From assembly GCA_003589585.1 (NCBI GenBank), contig QYYE01000002.1:1-39241 (forward strand): a DNA stretch of 39,241 nucleotides, given 5' to 3'. Source of the DNA: Candidatus Bathyarchaeota archaeon. GTDB taxonomy: Archaea > Thermoproteota > Bathyarchaeia > Bathyarchaeales > Bathycorpusculaceae. A program made the position numbers and the translations under genes. The first letter of the stretch is position 1; the number at the start of each line of letters is the position of its first letter. The notes beneath the pieces are model-generated. The model made no database searches, was not told the DNA's origin, and saw nothing but the letters and a program-made list of their open reading frames with translations. This document shows positions 24,886 through 31,840 of the stretch, piece after piece.

Positions 24886-25756
24886 CCCAACCCTCAACGA
24901 TACGGTTCATTTCCTCAAAGCGGTATTTTTCAAGCCAACTGCGGTATTCAGAGTTGTGAACAGCAAACCTGCAAATCTGTCGCGCGTTCTCGGAGTCATG
25001 CACCAAAAACAGCACTGCTTGCGGGTTGTGCCGTGAAACGTAAGCGACCGCCTTTAGGAGTGCGTCAAGTTTGTCGTCGGTTGGCATTTCAGCGCTAAGC
25101 TCCAGCACCACTGGTTTTTTGAGGATTTTGATAAAGTCGCGGGTCAGCAAATCCACCCAGTAGTTAGTCAAGTAATCCCTTGATGAGAGCGGGACGTGGA
25201 AGTAGTCTACCAGTTCAGCGATAGCGTCAAAATCTATGCCGAACCGCTCCTTAGCCAACACGGGGTCAGGATACATCTCCACTGCGAAGGTGCCCTTAAC
25301 CAGCGCTTTTGCTTTTTTGAGAAAAGCGGTTATGGTCTGCGCTCGCCACTCTACCCAGTTCAAGTTGCTTTGACGCCACAGTTCCACGCATCTTGGGCAT
25401 GTGCAGAATTCTTGGTCTGGAAAATGGTAGAGATTGAGGGTTACGCCTTGAATGTTTTCTTTGCTTAGTCCCTCAATGTAATCTAAAACGTACGCTTGAT
25501 ACTGCGGGTGAGTTGGGCAAACGTAGTCAAAGGGCAGGTTTGCGGTTCGGTTCTTTCTCAGCGCTGGGCCGATGCTTGAGACTGCGACTTTGCTTGGATC
25601 GTCTCGTATGGCTTTGGCGTCGCAAAAGCAGGTGACGTCGTTTTGCATGCTCTTTGCTGCTGGGAAGATTTGTCCGTCTGCCCATTTTGAATAGTAAACA
25701 TGAAGGTCAAAGCCTTCGACTTTTTCTGGGGTGTAGGTGACTAAGCCAGTTTTCAT
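24872..25756 (-). CDS. CxCPRC-cluster protein, putative TIM-barrel (paralog 1)
   Basis: A 294-residue protein with alternating strands and helices resembling a TIM-barrel hydrolase. A Cys cluster FPDQEFCTCPRC sits at residues 113-123 (Cys118, 120, 123), and conserved FGIDFDAIAELVDYFHVPL follows. A CxCxxC cluster after a beta strand is also seen in some glycoside-hydrolase-like families (for example DUF4838), but no catalytic pair can be named. The paralog is at 27931-28833. I start at ATG 25756: the DNA before it (GGTATTTGAC) resembles that before the paralog's TTG, where an earlier start is blocked by a stop, and a TATATT box lies 25-33 bases upstream. An ATG at 25768 is the alternative. The frame runs open to 26164 but only as antisense to ferredoxin. 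Confidence 0.8.
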   Translation of the reverse strand: MKTGLVTYTPEKVEGFDLHVYYSKWADGQIFPAAKSMQNDVTCFCDAKAIRDDPSKVAVSSIGPALRKNRTANLPFDYVCPTHPQYQAYVLDYIEGLSKENIQGVTLNLYHFPDQEFCTCPRCVELWRQSNLNWVEWRAQTITAFLKKAKALVKGTFAVEMYPDPVLAKERFGIDFDAIAELVDYFHVPLSSRDYLTNYWVDLLTRDFIKILKKPVVLELSAEMPTDDKLDALLKAVAYVSRHNPQAVLFLVHDSENARQICRFAVHNSEYRSWLEKYRFEEMNRIVEGWAKIY

Positions 25757-25778
25757 GTCAAATACCATGTGCGCGCAA

Positions 25779-25791
25779 CAGATATATTCTT
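25779..25791. promoter_or_regulatory. Shared TATA element for divergent CxCPRC and ferredoxin genes
   Basis: AGATATATTC lies in the short gap between the two divergent genes. It is 25-33 bases before the CxCPRC start at 25756 and about 30 bases before the ferredoxin ATG at 25817. Both distances place transcription starts at or just before the start codons. One near-symmetric box could drive both directions. Confidence 0.45.
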
Positions 25792-25816
25792 GGCGCTTAT
25801 TTACTTGTTGATTCGC

Positions 25817-26026
25817 ATGGACAAGCATAAATCCTTTATCATCATTGACCAAACCAAATGCACCTCTTGCCCAGGACTTATCTGTGTCGGCGTTTGTCCT
25901 CAAGGCGTTCTGGAAGCGGATGAAGCCAACAAGCCGCAGGTTGCTGATGAAGTGCAGTGCACTAGATGCGGGGTCTGCGTTAATTTGTGCCCAGCAAAAG
26001 CTATAACAGTGAATCCTAAACAATAA
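25817..26026 (+). CDS. 2[4Fe-4S]-type ferredoxin
   Basis: A 69-residue electron carrier. The first cluster motif is CTSCPGLICVGVCP, slightly expanded from the classical CxxCxxCxxxCP, and the second is CTRCGVCVNLCP. The altered first motif could tune or change one cluster. I start at ATG 25817 (MDKHKSF); an ATG-type start 48 bases upstream would overlap the divergent promoter. The gene is followed after 19 bases by cbiZ in the same direction and faces the CxCPRC gene across a 60-base gap. An electron-transfer partnership with either neighbour is possible but unproven. Confidence 0.92.
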   Translation: MDKHKSFIIIDQTKCTSCPGLICVGVCPQGVLEADEANKPQVADEVQCTRCGVCVNLCPAKAITVNPKQ

Positions 26027-26045
26027 ATTAGGAGTTTGGGCAGGC

Positions 26046-27203
26046 TTGAAAGAGTTTGACCTTGCAGAAAACGTTAAACTTATTGTAAAAGATAATGTGC
26101 TGGCAGTTTTATGTGACAAGGGCTTAGCAACGGTTAGTTCAGCAATTTTCAACGGTGGGTTCAAGCGGGTTAAGGCTGTGTTGAATATCGGTGTGCCTGA
26201 AGATTACAGCGACCTTTCCCTGCACCTAAACCCCATGCAACTCATCACTATGTCCTCTGCCAAGCTCGGCATAAATGAGGATTATCTTGCCATGATAACG
26301 GCTGCCCGAATCAAAAATTACAGTTTGGTTTCCAAGAAAGGTGAGGATTTTTCGGTCAGCGTCACCGCTACCGCTGGCTGTTCGCACGGTGAGGCTTCGG
26401 GCGAGGAGATGGATGTCCAGGAAATCACAGGCACCATAAACATCATCGTCTATATCGATGGCAATCCAAGTGACAGCTGCATGGTCGCCGCCTTAATCAC
26501 CGCTACTGAGGCTAAGACGGCGGCGCTGAAAGATTTTGATGTTCGTAGCAGGTACACTGGCGACTGCGCAACAGGTTCGATAACTGACGCGGTTACTGTG
26601 GCATCGACAAAGCAGGGCAAAGAAGTCAGCTATGCAGGTCCAGCGTCAAAGCTTGGCAAGCTAATCGGGTACTGCACAAGACGGGCGGTTAGGGAAGCGT
26701 TGCTCAAGCAGGAGCCCGAGTGGGCACACCGCACGGTTCTGGACAGGCTCAAAGAGAGGCATTTGCCGCTTGAGAAGCTGGCATCTGAAGTGTCCAAAAT
26801 TGAAGGCTTAGCCGTAACTGCCGAGGAATTGGCGAAAATTCTGAACGGTAACCCCTCAGCGCTGGCTGCTTTGTTGGCTGCGGCGAAGATGGATGACGAC
26901 TACAAGAAAAACCTGCTCCCAACCGACCTGCCAGACTGGGAAACAGCAACCAGAAGTTTAGCCGACATCGATTACTCTAAGCTGACAAACTACAACGCTG
27001 TTGACCTGCCACCCTTCATAAAAGTGGTGCTAATCAAAATCCTCAAGCACGCCCAGATTGCAAGTAAGAGAAAGTCGGATATAATCAAACTTGCGGGCAT
27101 TATGAAGGACGAAAAGGAAAAGCTTGATGAACTTAAAAAGGAGATTGCTGCTGAAAGAGAAGCCAACTATGGTCGAAAATTTGACAAAAATTCTTTGAAG
27201 TAG
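26046..27203 (+). CDS. cbiZ: Adenosylcobinamide amidohydrolase (CbiZ) with C-terminal extension
   Basis: CbiZ cleaves the aminopropanol arm of adenosylcobinamide to give adenosylcobyric acid, letting archaea salvage incomplete corrinoids. The family pattern is clear over about residues 1-225: VSSAIFNGGFKRVKAVLNI, then ATAGCSHGEASGE, then INIIVYIDGNPSD and SRYTGDCATGSITDAV. About 160 further residues, helical and charged towards the end (KEKLDELKKEIAAERE), have no recognised match. The TTG start follows GGAG at 26031-26034. It shares a transcript with ferredoxin, and its end is directly followed by a VapC remnant. Its presence fits the corrinoid enzymes further right. Confidence 0.88.
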   Translation: MKEFDLAENVKLIVKDNVLAVLCDKGLATVSSAIFNGGFKRVKAVLNIGVPEDYSDLSLHLNPMQLITMSSAKLGINEDYLAMITAARIKNYSLVSKKGEDFSVSVTATAGCSHGEASGEEMDVQEITGTINIIVYIDGNPSDSCMVAALITATEAKTAALKDFDVRSRYTGDCATGSITDAVTVASTKQGKEVSYAGPASKLGKLIGYCTRRAVREALLKQEPEWAHRTVLDRLKERHLPLEKLASEVSKIEGLAVTAEELAKILNGNPSALAALLAAAKMDDDYKKNLLPTDLPDWETATRSLADIDYSKLTNYNAVDLPPFIKVVLIKILKHAQIASKRKSDIIKLAGIMKDEKEKLDELKKEIAAEREANYGRKFDKNSLK

Positions 27204-27391
27204 CCGTTTCCCTTCGATTTAGTCACCGCTAAAGAAGCCGTCGTGCTTTTTGAAGAACTCCAAGATACTGGAAGAATGATTAACGAGAGCGATTTGCTTA
27301 TTGCAGGCATTTGCCTTGCCAACGACGAGGTTTTACTAACAAGAGACCAAAAATCAGCAAACTCGGAAAAGAGAAAATAAGAATCGTCTAA
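27204..27391 (+). pseudogene. C-terminal remnant of a VapC/PIN-domain toxin
   Basis: Directly after the cbiZ stop and in the same frame, the DNA reads FEELQDTGRMINESDLLIAG, then ANDEVLLTRDQ. This is the end of a PIN-domain toxin with its conserved DLLIA and TRD acidic positions. A one-base shift near 27350 then gives ISKLGKEKIRIV before a stop, which is a normal VapC tail. The N-terminal half, with the first catalytic Asp, and any antitoxin gene are missing. It is a relic of a toxin-antitoxin module, perhaps lost through recombination at the end of cbiZ. Confidence 0.7.
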
Positions 27392-27520
27392 TTGCCAAGC
27401 ACTCCATGGTTGGGACTGGTGTGTTGGTTGTAACCCACCGTTGGGATGGGTAATTTTTTACCATCCTGTAGCTCCTACGGGTGGTTGGGTTTTTTGGCGG
27501 ACGTTAACCTGTTTAATGAG

Positions 27521-27713
27521 CCATGCTAATGCCCGACCTGCATTGTGCTGTTCATCGCTGCTCGATACCACTTGTGGAGAAAAAAGCAAACGATACATGC
27601 TTTCACATGCACACTATGGCAGCTTCAACATGGAGCCATGTACCGCGTGTGAAGAAAAACGCATATCCCACACCCAAACAGACGTAGAAAAACAACGCGA
27701 ACCAAAAAAGCAA
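27521..27713 (+). repeat. Copy 2 of the ~200-base element shared with 991-1200
   Basis: Homologous to the minus strand of 991-1200. Here the frame is open, and a peptide beginning MSHANARPALCCSSLL runs through GEKSKRYM, FNMEPCTACEEKR and SHTQTD. The position matching copy 1's CAACAT...ATGTTG hairpin reads ACATG-GAGC-CATGT, a stem of different composition, and GCGT...ACGC forms a second possible stem. This copy could be the intact version of a small Cys-containing protein gene, or an RNA gene. It sits between the VapC relic and the second CxCPRC gene, just after a hairpin and T-run near 27460-27500. Confidence 0.55.
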
Positions 27714-27930
27714 TCCAAAGCACAAGCAGACATGTGGCAGTCGTAAAACGCCAACACCCACAAAAAAACCAAAACCTCAAAAAAGCAAATTAACCCAAAG
27801 AGGGAGCTAGCACAAATTATTCAAACTGACAACCTAAACCTCGAAAAACAGAGAAATAGGCGCTCCCTGCGAAGACTTAATAAGGTTGCAAAGTCATGTT
27901 TTGGTAAAATTACAAAATGGTGTATTAGAC

Positions 27931-28833
27931 TTGAAATTCGGCGTGTTTCTTTATCAACCCGAGCCTGTAAAAGGCGTCGATTATAACTTTTACCGACAAA
28001 AATCTGAATCAGGAATAGTGGGCAAAGTAAATCCCCAAATGTACACAAATATCGCTGTCTTCGGCGACAACAACATGGCAGCAAAACGCCCCGACTGGGT
28101 CTCCACAAGCAGCTTCGGGCCAGCCCTGCGCACCAACAAACGCTTCAACCTGCGCTGGGACGTCGTGTGCATGACCAACCCAGAAGCCCGCGAATACAAC
28201 CTCAAAATCATCGCAGAGTCCGCCAAACAAACCCCAGGCATAAGCATCAGCAGCCAACACTTCGCCGACCAACACTTCTGCACATGCCCCAGATGCATAG
28301 AGCAACAACGCAAGAGCGGCTTGAAATGGGTTGATTGGCGAGCAAAAACAGTAACCGACTTCCTCGCTGAAGTCAAAGAAATAGTCAGCGGCAAACCCCT
28401 CTTCGTAAACACCCTTCCCGACCCATTGATGGGCAGAGAACGCTTCGGCTACGACTTCGAAGACATGGCACAATACGCCGACTACTTCGTAGTCCCAATG
28501 TTCAGCAAGGCGTACCCGACCCCGTGGTACTGGGAAACCATCGCAAGAGGCTTCAAAAAAGTCCTAAAGAAACCCTTCTTCGTAAACTTCTACGTCCGCG
28601 GTCCAAACGAAACCTGGGACACCGTTGCACCAACTAAACAAATCATGACCGTAGCCACCCGTGTTGCACGCCAAGGTGTAGACGGCATAATCTTCCTAGC
28701 AGAAAAGGCTGAGTACATCGAAAAGTTCCAAAAAGAAGCTGCTGCTGACAAGGAAACCCGCGAGTTCCTAAAAGACCACGGCGGCGACGACGTGCTGGAA
28801 CTCTTTAACCGCTGGGAACAACTCTACAAATAG
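27931..28833 (+). CDS. CxCPRC-cluster protein, putative TIM-barrel (paralog 2)
   Basis: A 300-residue paralog of 24872-25756 that aligns along its whole length: SSFGPALRTNKR against SSIGPALRKNRT, FADQHFCTCPRC against FPDQEFCTCPRC, and FGYDFEDMAQYADYFVVPM against FGIDFDAIAELVDYFHVPL. Cys117, 119 and 122 form the cluster. The second half diverges more. The TTG start at 27931 aligns with the paralog's ATG and follows GGTGTATTAGAC; a frame extending 45 bases upstream lacks counterpart sequence in the paralog. It lies 0.7 kb beyond cbiZ, so the two paralogs bracket ferredoxin and cbiZ. Function unknown; possibly a hydrolase or metal/cofactor-binding protein. Confidence 0.8.
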   Translation: MKFGVFLYQPEPVKGVDYNFYRQKSESGIVGKVNPQMYTNIAVFGDNNMAAKRPDWVSTSSFGPALRTNKRFNLRWDVVCMTNPEAREYNLKIIAESAKQTPGISISSQHFADQHFCTCPRCIEQQRKSGLKWVDWRAKTVTDFLAEVKEIVSGKPLFVNTLPDPLMGRERFGYDFEDMAQYADYFVVPMFSKAYPTPWYWETIARGFKKVLKKPFFVNFYVRGPNETWDTVAPTKQIMTVATRVARQGVDGIIFLAEKAEYIEKFQKEAAADKETREFLKDHGGDDVLELFNRWEQLYK

Positions 28834-29016
28834 TCTCAACAGATCATCTGCCTACTTTCTTTTATCCATCTTTATCTTTGCCTTTTGTCGCGAAAGCCTT
28901 TTTGCAATTCCTCGTCGATTTTTAAGACTTCGGCCAAGTGACAGGGACAACGGTTGAATTAGTCAGCTAGTTTCTATTTTAGCAACCATTTCACTTTTCT
29001 GCTCTAAAGCAAGCAA

Positions 29017-29574
29017 TTAGTCTTCTTTTACTGGGAATGTTCTGTTTAAGGACAAAAGTTGTTTTAAGTCATTTCTCATGAGGTCTACCCAGCCGTGTTC
29101 AAAGTGGAAAGAGGAGTTATCGCTAAGCGCTCTTACTTTGCAAGGTTTACCTTCAAGCGCTCCTTTACAGTCAGACTTCTTCTCAGGGACTCTCCCACAG
29201 TTAGCTTTGCACTGGTTGTCTACACAATTAGTTATCGTCAGGTACAGTTTTTCTGTGTCGAAATGGGGCATGTACTCGTCTGAAACTAACTCGATTTTTT
29301 CCTGTGACATTTCTTGAGTTGCGGAAGTGGTGAATCTTTTGCTGATAAGGATGCCGCTATCATAATTTTCGCTTTTCATCAGTTTAATCATGTTTTTCAC
29401 TATATCTACTCCAACATATCCAGCTTTGCCTTCTGGCTCTATTGAGCGCAAAAGTATTTTTTTGTTTGACGCATCTTGGGCTGTTATGTCAATAAAATCA
29501 GGTCTTCTTTCCTTTTTTGAATATTTATAGTTGCGAATAGCCATTATAAATTCAGTTTTTTCTTCAACATTCAT
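29017..29574 (-). CDS. Restriction-endonuclease-like (Mrr-type core) protein with Cys-rich insert
   Basis: A 185-residue protein. The N-terminal half (RPDFIDITAQDASNKKILLR, then YVGVDIVKNMIKLMK, then GILISKRFTTSA) has the strand-helix order of a PD-(D/E)XK or Mrr-like nuclease core, with an Asp followed by a strand of similar length. The classical EXK is not clear. The middle part has several cysteines (NCVDNQCKANCGRVP, then DCKGALEGKPC) that may bind zinc. The assignment is tentative; it may be a small type IV restriction-like protein or an archaeal protein of unknown role. An AT-rich region with TATATG-like strings lies upstream (29650-29710). Confidence 0.45.
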   Translation of the reverse strand: MNVEEKTEFIMAIRNYKYSKKERRPDFIDITAQDASNKKILLRSIEPEGKAGYVGVDIVKNMIKLMKSENYDSGILISKRFTTSATQEMSQEKIELVSDEYMPHFDTEKLYLTITNCVDNQCKANCGRVPEKKSDCKGALEGKPCKVRALSDNSSFHFEHGWVDLMRNDLKQLLSLNRTFPVKED

Positions 29575-29717
29575 TTTTTATCACTTTCAAGAATGAAGAA
29601 GGTAAGCGAGTTTATCTCAAAAGCCATCAGACCAACGGTCTAAAAACTTCTATCATTCATATAATAATATATGTCTATGCTTAATATATCATTCTACGAT
29701 ATAAAGGAAATCTGCCA

Positions 29718-29903
29718 TTAAAGTGATTCTAAGTCTTCGTTTTCATAGACAAAATCTTTTAAGACAACTTTCCCGCCTTCAACCGACGCCTTATAACCAG
29801 CATCACAAATTGGGCAAGACAATATCTCGCCCTCTTTTAGACCGTCCCGTTGGAATGTGTTTCCACATTCTGTGCATTTTAGGATAACTGTCTTAAGCCT
29901 CCT
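29718..29903 (-). CDS. Small zinc-ribbon protein after aIF1A, start codon unresolved
   Basis: An open frame of about 60 codons reading LKCTECGNTFQRDGLKEGEI, then LSCPICDAGYKASVEGGK, and ending in an acidic tail (YENEDLESL). Two CxxC knuckles make a zinc ribbon. It opens four bases after the aIF1A stop, with GAGGAGG at its front, so it is clearly set up for translation. Yet between that site and the first Cys there is no ATG, GTG or TTG in frame. A non-canonical start or a base error must be invoked. The family is uncertain; the LysW-like size is noted but the tail does not match LysW. Confidence 0.6.
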   Translation of the reverse strand, partial: RRLKTVILKCTECGNTFQRDGLKEGEILSCPICDAGYKASVEGGKVVLKDFVYENEDLESL

Positions 29904-29906
29904 CTA

Positions 29907-30212
29907 CTACATTTTGAGGTAGTTATGGCTTCGAAGCCAATCAGACTGGTTCTTACGGTAACGCCAGAAAATGTCTCCTCTTGTATCGGCTTGAAAATCC
30001 CAAGGTGACACCAAAACGATGTCGCCCTCTCTTATCCACACACGCCTCTTTAGTTTGCCTCGGACTCGGCATAAGCGTTCTTTGCCATCTTGACACTTAA
30101 CCATTATTCTTTCTGCTCCAAGCATCTTAACAGCCATACCTAACACGTCGTTTGAGGAAGGTAAGACCATACTTTCGAGGTTGCCCTCGTTTGTAATTTT
30201 TCTTTTTCCCAT
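29907..30212 (-). CDS. Translation initiation factor aIF1A
   Basis: aIF1A binds the A site of the small ribosomal subunit and helps select the start codon. The 101-residue product has the OB-fold core: VLGMAVKMLGAERIMVKCQDG, then RVRGKLKRRVWIREGDIVLV, then WRYRKNQSDWLR. The basic N-terminus is MGKRKITNEG. I choose ATG 30212 because AGGTG lies seven bases upstream; an earlier start would add ten residues ahead of that site. The protein is diagnostic of Archaea (eIF1A in eukaryotes; the bacterial IF1 is shorter). A small zinc-ribbon gene follows at once. Confidence 0.96.
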   Translation of the reverse strand: MGKRKITNEGNLESMVLPSSNDVLGMAVKMLGAERIMVKCQDGKERLCRVRGKLKRRVWIREGDIVLVSPWDFQADTRGDIFWRYRKNQSDWLRSHNYLKM

Positions 30213-30569
30213 TTTTTTTACACCTTTGTTGGCATGAGCCAACCTAAATCAGAATCGTCTTGAGAAAAACAAAACGTTATTAGCGGTTCTGTCTGTTCCC
30301 TAAAGAACTCTAACCTTACAACATTAGACACTATATGTATATTAGTATAGCCTAAACTTTTGAGGCGTTTTCCTGATTTTACGGACGGCCCATCGTTTTT
30401 ACGCCTTTATTTTTTAAGCAAGGGCAAAATTTTTTGCTTTTTTTCAAAAAGAGGCGTTTTTTGGCATGCATTTATAAGCCTGCAAGCGCATTCGTAGTTG
30501 AAGAGTTTCTTTTATCCTCTAGGATGCGCCTATCTGAGTAACTGATTCTTTTCAAAAGAAAAGAGGTAA
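30213..30569. other. AT-rich intergenic region between aIF1A and two small Cys-protein genes
   Basis: About 350 bases with no credible gene. It contains an AT-rich near-palindrome CTATATGTATATTAGTATAG (30331-30350) and a consensus-like TTTATAAG at 30470-30477 that could promote the rightward small-protein pair. T-runs near 30408-30445 could act as a terminator for either direction. Confidence 0.45.
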
Positions 30570-30752
30570 ATGGATTTGTGTATGTCACGGGCAGGTCTAG
30601 TTCAGAATTGTCGAAGATGTAAATCTTCTGTACGAACAAATTGCACCTTGAAAAAAGAAGGCAAGGCAGAAGGTCTTTGTTTGGTGACAAGAAGAGAGGA
30701 GAAATACTTAATTTCAATTAAAATGGGAACTCGTTACTCTTTTTTAGATTGA
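30570..30752 (+). CDS. Small cysteine-containing basic protein, hypothetical
   Basis: A 60-residue frame beginning MDLCMSRAGLVQNCRRCKSS, with four or five cysteines (C4, then NCRRC, then NC) in the first 30 residues and a Lys/Glu-rich middle. It may hold one zinc site. An alternative ATG at 30582 leaves MSRAGL as N-terminus; the AGAGG at 30562-30566 is too close to the first ATG, so the second may be right. The gene is followed after four bases by a better zinc-ribbon gene in the same direction, which is the main support for coding. No family recognised. Confidence 0.45.
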   Translation: MDLCMSRAGLVQNCRRCKSSVRTNCTLKKEGKAEGLCLVTRREEKYLISIKMGTRYSFLD

Positions 30753-30756
30753 AGAG

Positions 30757-30957
30757 GTGAAAAAAATACAAAGAATAATTCATGAAGTAAAATGCACAAC
30801 ATGTAATCAAACGACAACTGTACCCTTCAAACCTACCGCAGGCAAGCCAGTTTACTGCAAAACATGCTTTGCCAAACGCTTAACCAGTCAATCCATAAGG
30901 ACAAATACGAGCCGTCTTTTTGAGCCTAAACAGGCGTGGGCACGTCGAAGAAAGTAG
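30757..30957 (+). CDS. Small CxxC-x17-CxxC-type zinc-ribbon protein
   Basis: A 66-residue protein. KCTTCNQTTTVPFKPTAGKP and VYCKTCFAKR give two CxxC knuckles about 17 residues apart. The 'VPFKPTAGKPVYC' spacer is typical of a CxxC zinc-ribbon family common in bacteria and archaea, with unknown function. A basic tail (KQAWARRRK) could contact nucleic acid. The GTG start at 30757 has GAAGAGG partly overlapping it. It is apparently co-transcribed with the preceding small Cys gene. Confidence 0.75.
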   Translation: MKKIQRIIHEVKCTTCNQTTTVPFKPTAGKPVYCKTCFAKRLTSQSIRTNTSRLFEPKQAWARRRK

Positions 30958-31423
30958 CTGGATGAACACCCTCTTTAGTATCATCTGTCTGTGGAATATG
31001 AACAATGAAGCTGACTAAAGACTGAAAAAGATAAGCAATCAAAGCAATAAGAAAAAAGGAAGCATTGATTATTTTCAAAATGACTCAGTTTAATTACTCA
31101 TTTGAGCTTTGCCAGATGTTAAAGGGACACTGGTTCCACCAATGGGGACCTGATTTGTACATGCAATTTTTGCATTCCGTTCTTTCAAAAGCGCCTTTGT
31201 CTGGGTCTACTCAAAAAATCCATCAACCTAAAAAGTGCTGTTTGTTTCAATGCTGTTTTTGTTTTCTTGCATTATTTTTTGCCTTTTGCTTTGTTTGAAA
31301 AGGCTCTGTTACACAGTTGGCTTTTAGCCAAAGAACAAGAGAAACTCTTCACTTAGTTGTGTGCTGGCCATGTATAAACGCATATTAAATAAAACCGATA
31401 AGCATTTGATTATTAGAAAAAAA
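30958..31423. other. Intergenic stretch with no supported gene
   Basis: About 465 bases. A 77-codon frame from 31065 has no recognisable family, no ribosome site and a Cys/Phe-rich tail typical of chance frames, so I do not call it. No tRNA fold, repeat or clear promoter was seen. Confidence 0.5.
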
Positions 31424-31663
31424 TTAGGCGTTAGCCAAAGCACTTAATTTTCTTTGCCGTTGCTTGAGCAGCATTTGTTTGCTTCGCTTAGGGCGTGGTC
31501 TTACTCTATAAATTTTTCCATGAGTGTTTTTGTAGAATTTTTTCCCTTTAGCTTTTAGCTTTGATTTTTTCCTCAAGAGCAAGTTCTCCTTGGTTTTTCC
31601 TACAGTTCGGTGCTTTATACAATGCTTTCTGGCTATTTGAGTATGCCTATACTCTTCAACCAC
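31424..31663 (-). CDS. Very basic small protein frame, doubtful
   Basis: A 79-residue frame, GTG start, composed largely of Lys and Arg (KKSKLKAKGKKFYKNTHGKI, then RPRPKRSKQML). The same frame stays open upstream for about 40 more codons (including FFWELLAEFFQVVEEYRHTQ) without a start codon. If real, it would be a nucleic-acid-binding protein or the remains of a longer gene. There is no ribosome site or family match. It lies leftward of the first radical SAM promoter. Confidence 0.25.
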   Translation of the reverse strand: MVEEYRHTQIARKHCIKHRTVGKTKENLLLRKKSKLKAKGKKFYKNTHGKIYRVRPRPKRSKQMLLKQRQRKLSALANA

Positions 31664-31784
31664 TTGAAAAAACTCTGCAAGTAGTTCCCAAAAAAATTTT
31701 CTTTCTTTTCGTGACCTAAATTTCTTTCCAACAGAACAGAATTTCCTAGAAACGTTGGCTTCGGTTTTTTGGCATTTATTTAGA

Positions 31785-31797
31785 AAACAATATATGA
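31785..31797 (+). promoter_or_regulatory. TATA box of the first B12-radical SAM gene
   Basis: AACAATATATGATTATTCAA lies about 50 bases before the TTG at 31841. The second radical SAM gene has AGCAATATATTCAA at nearly the same distance, and both leaders end with AAAAAAGGGCG before the start. The promoters look like products of the gene duplication. Confidence 0.5.
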
Positions 31798-31840
31798 TTA
31801 TTCAACGTCTAACCACTCACTAAAAAAGGGCGAAACAGCA

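Noticed and set aside
25757-26164. Upstream extension of the CxCPRC paralog 1 frame to 430 residues
   Set aside because: The extra part is antisense to ferredoxin and the start of cbiZ, and the paralog at 27931 has no equivalent.
31065-31298. 77-codon frame downstream of the small zinc-ribbon gene
   Set aside because: No ribosome site, no family match and a composition typical of chance frames.
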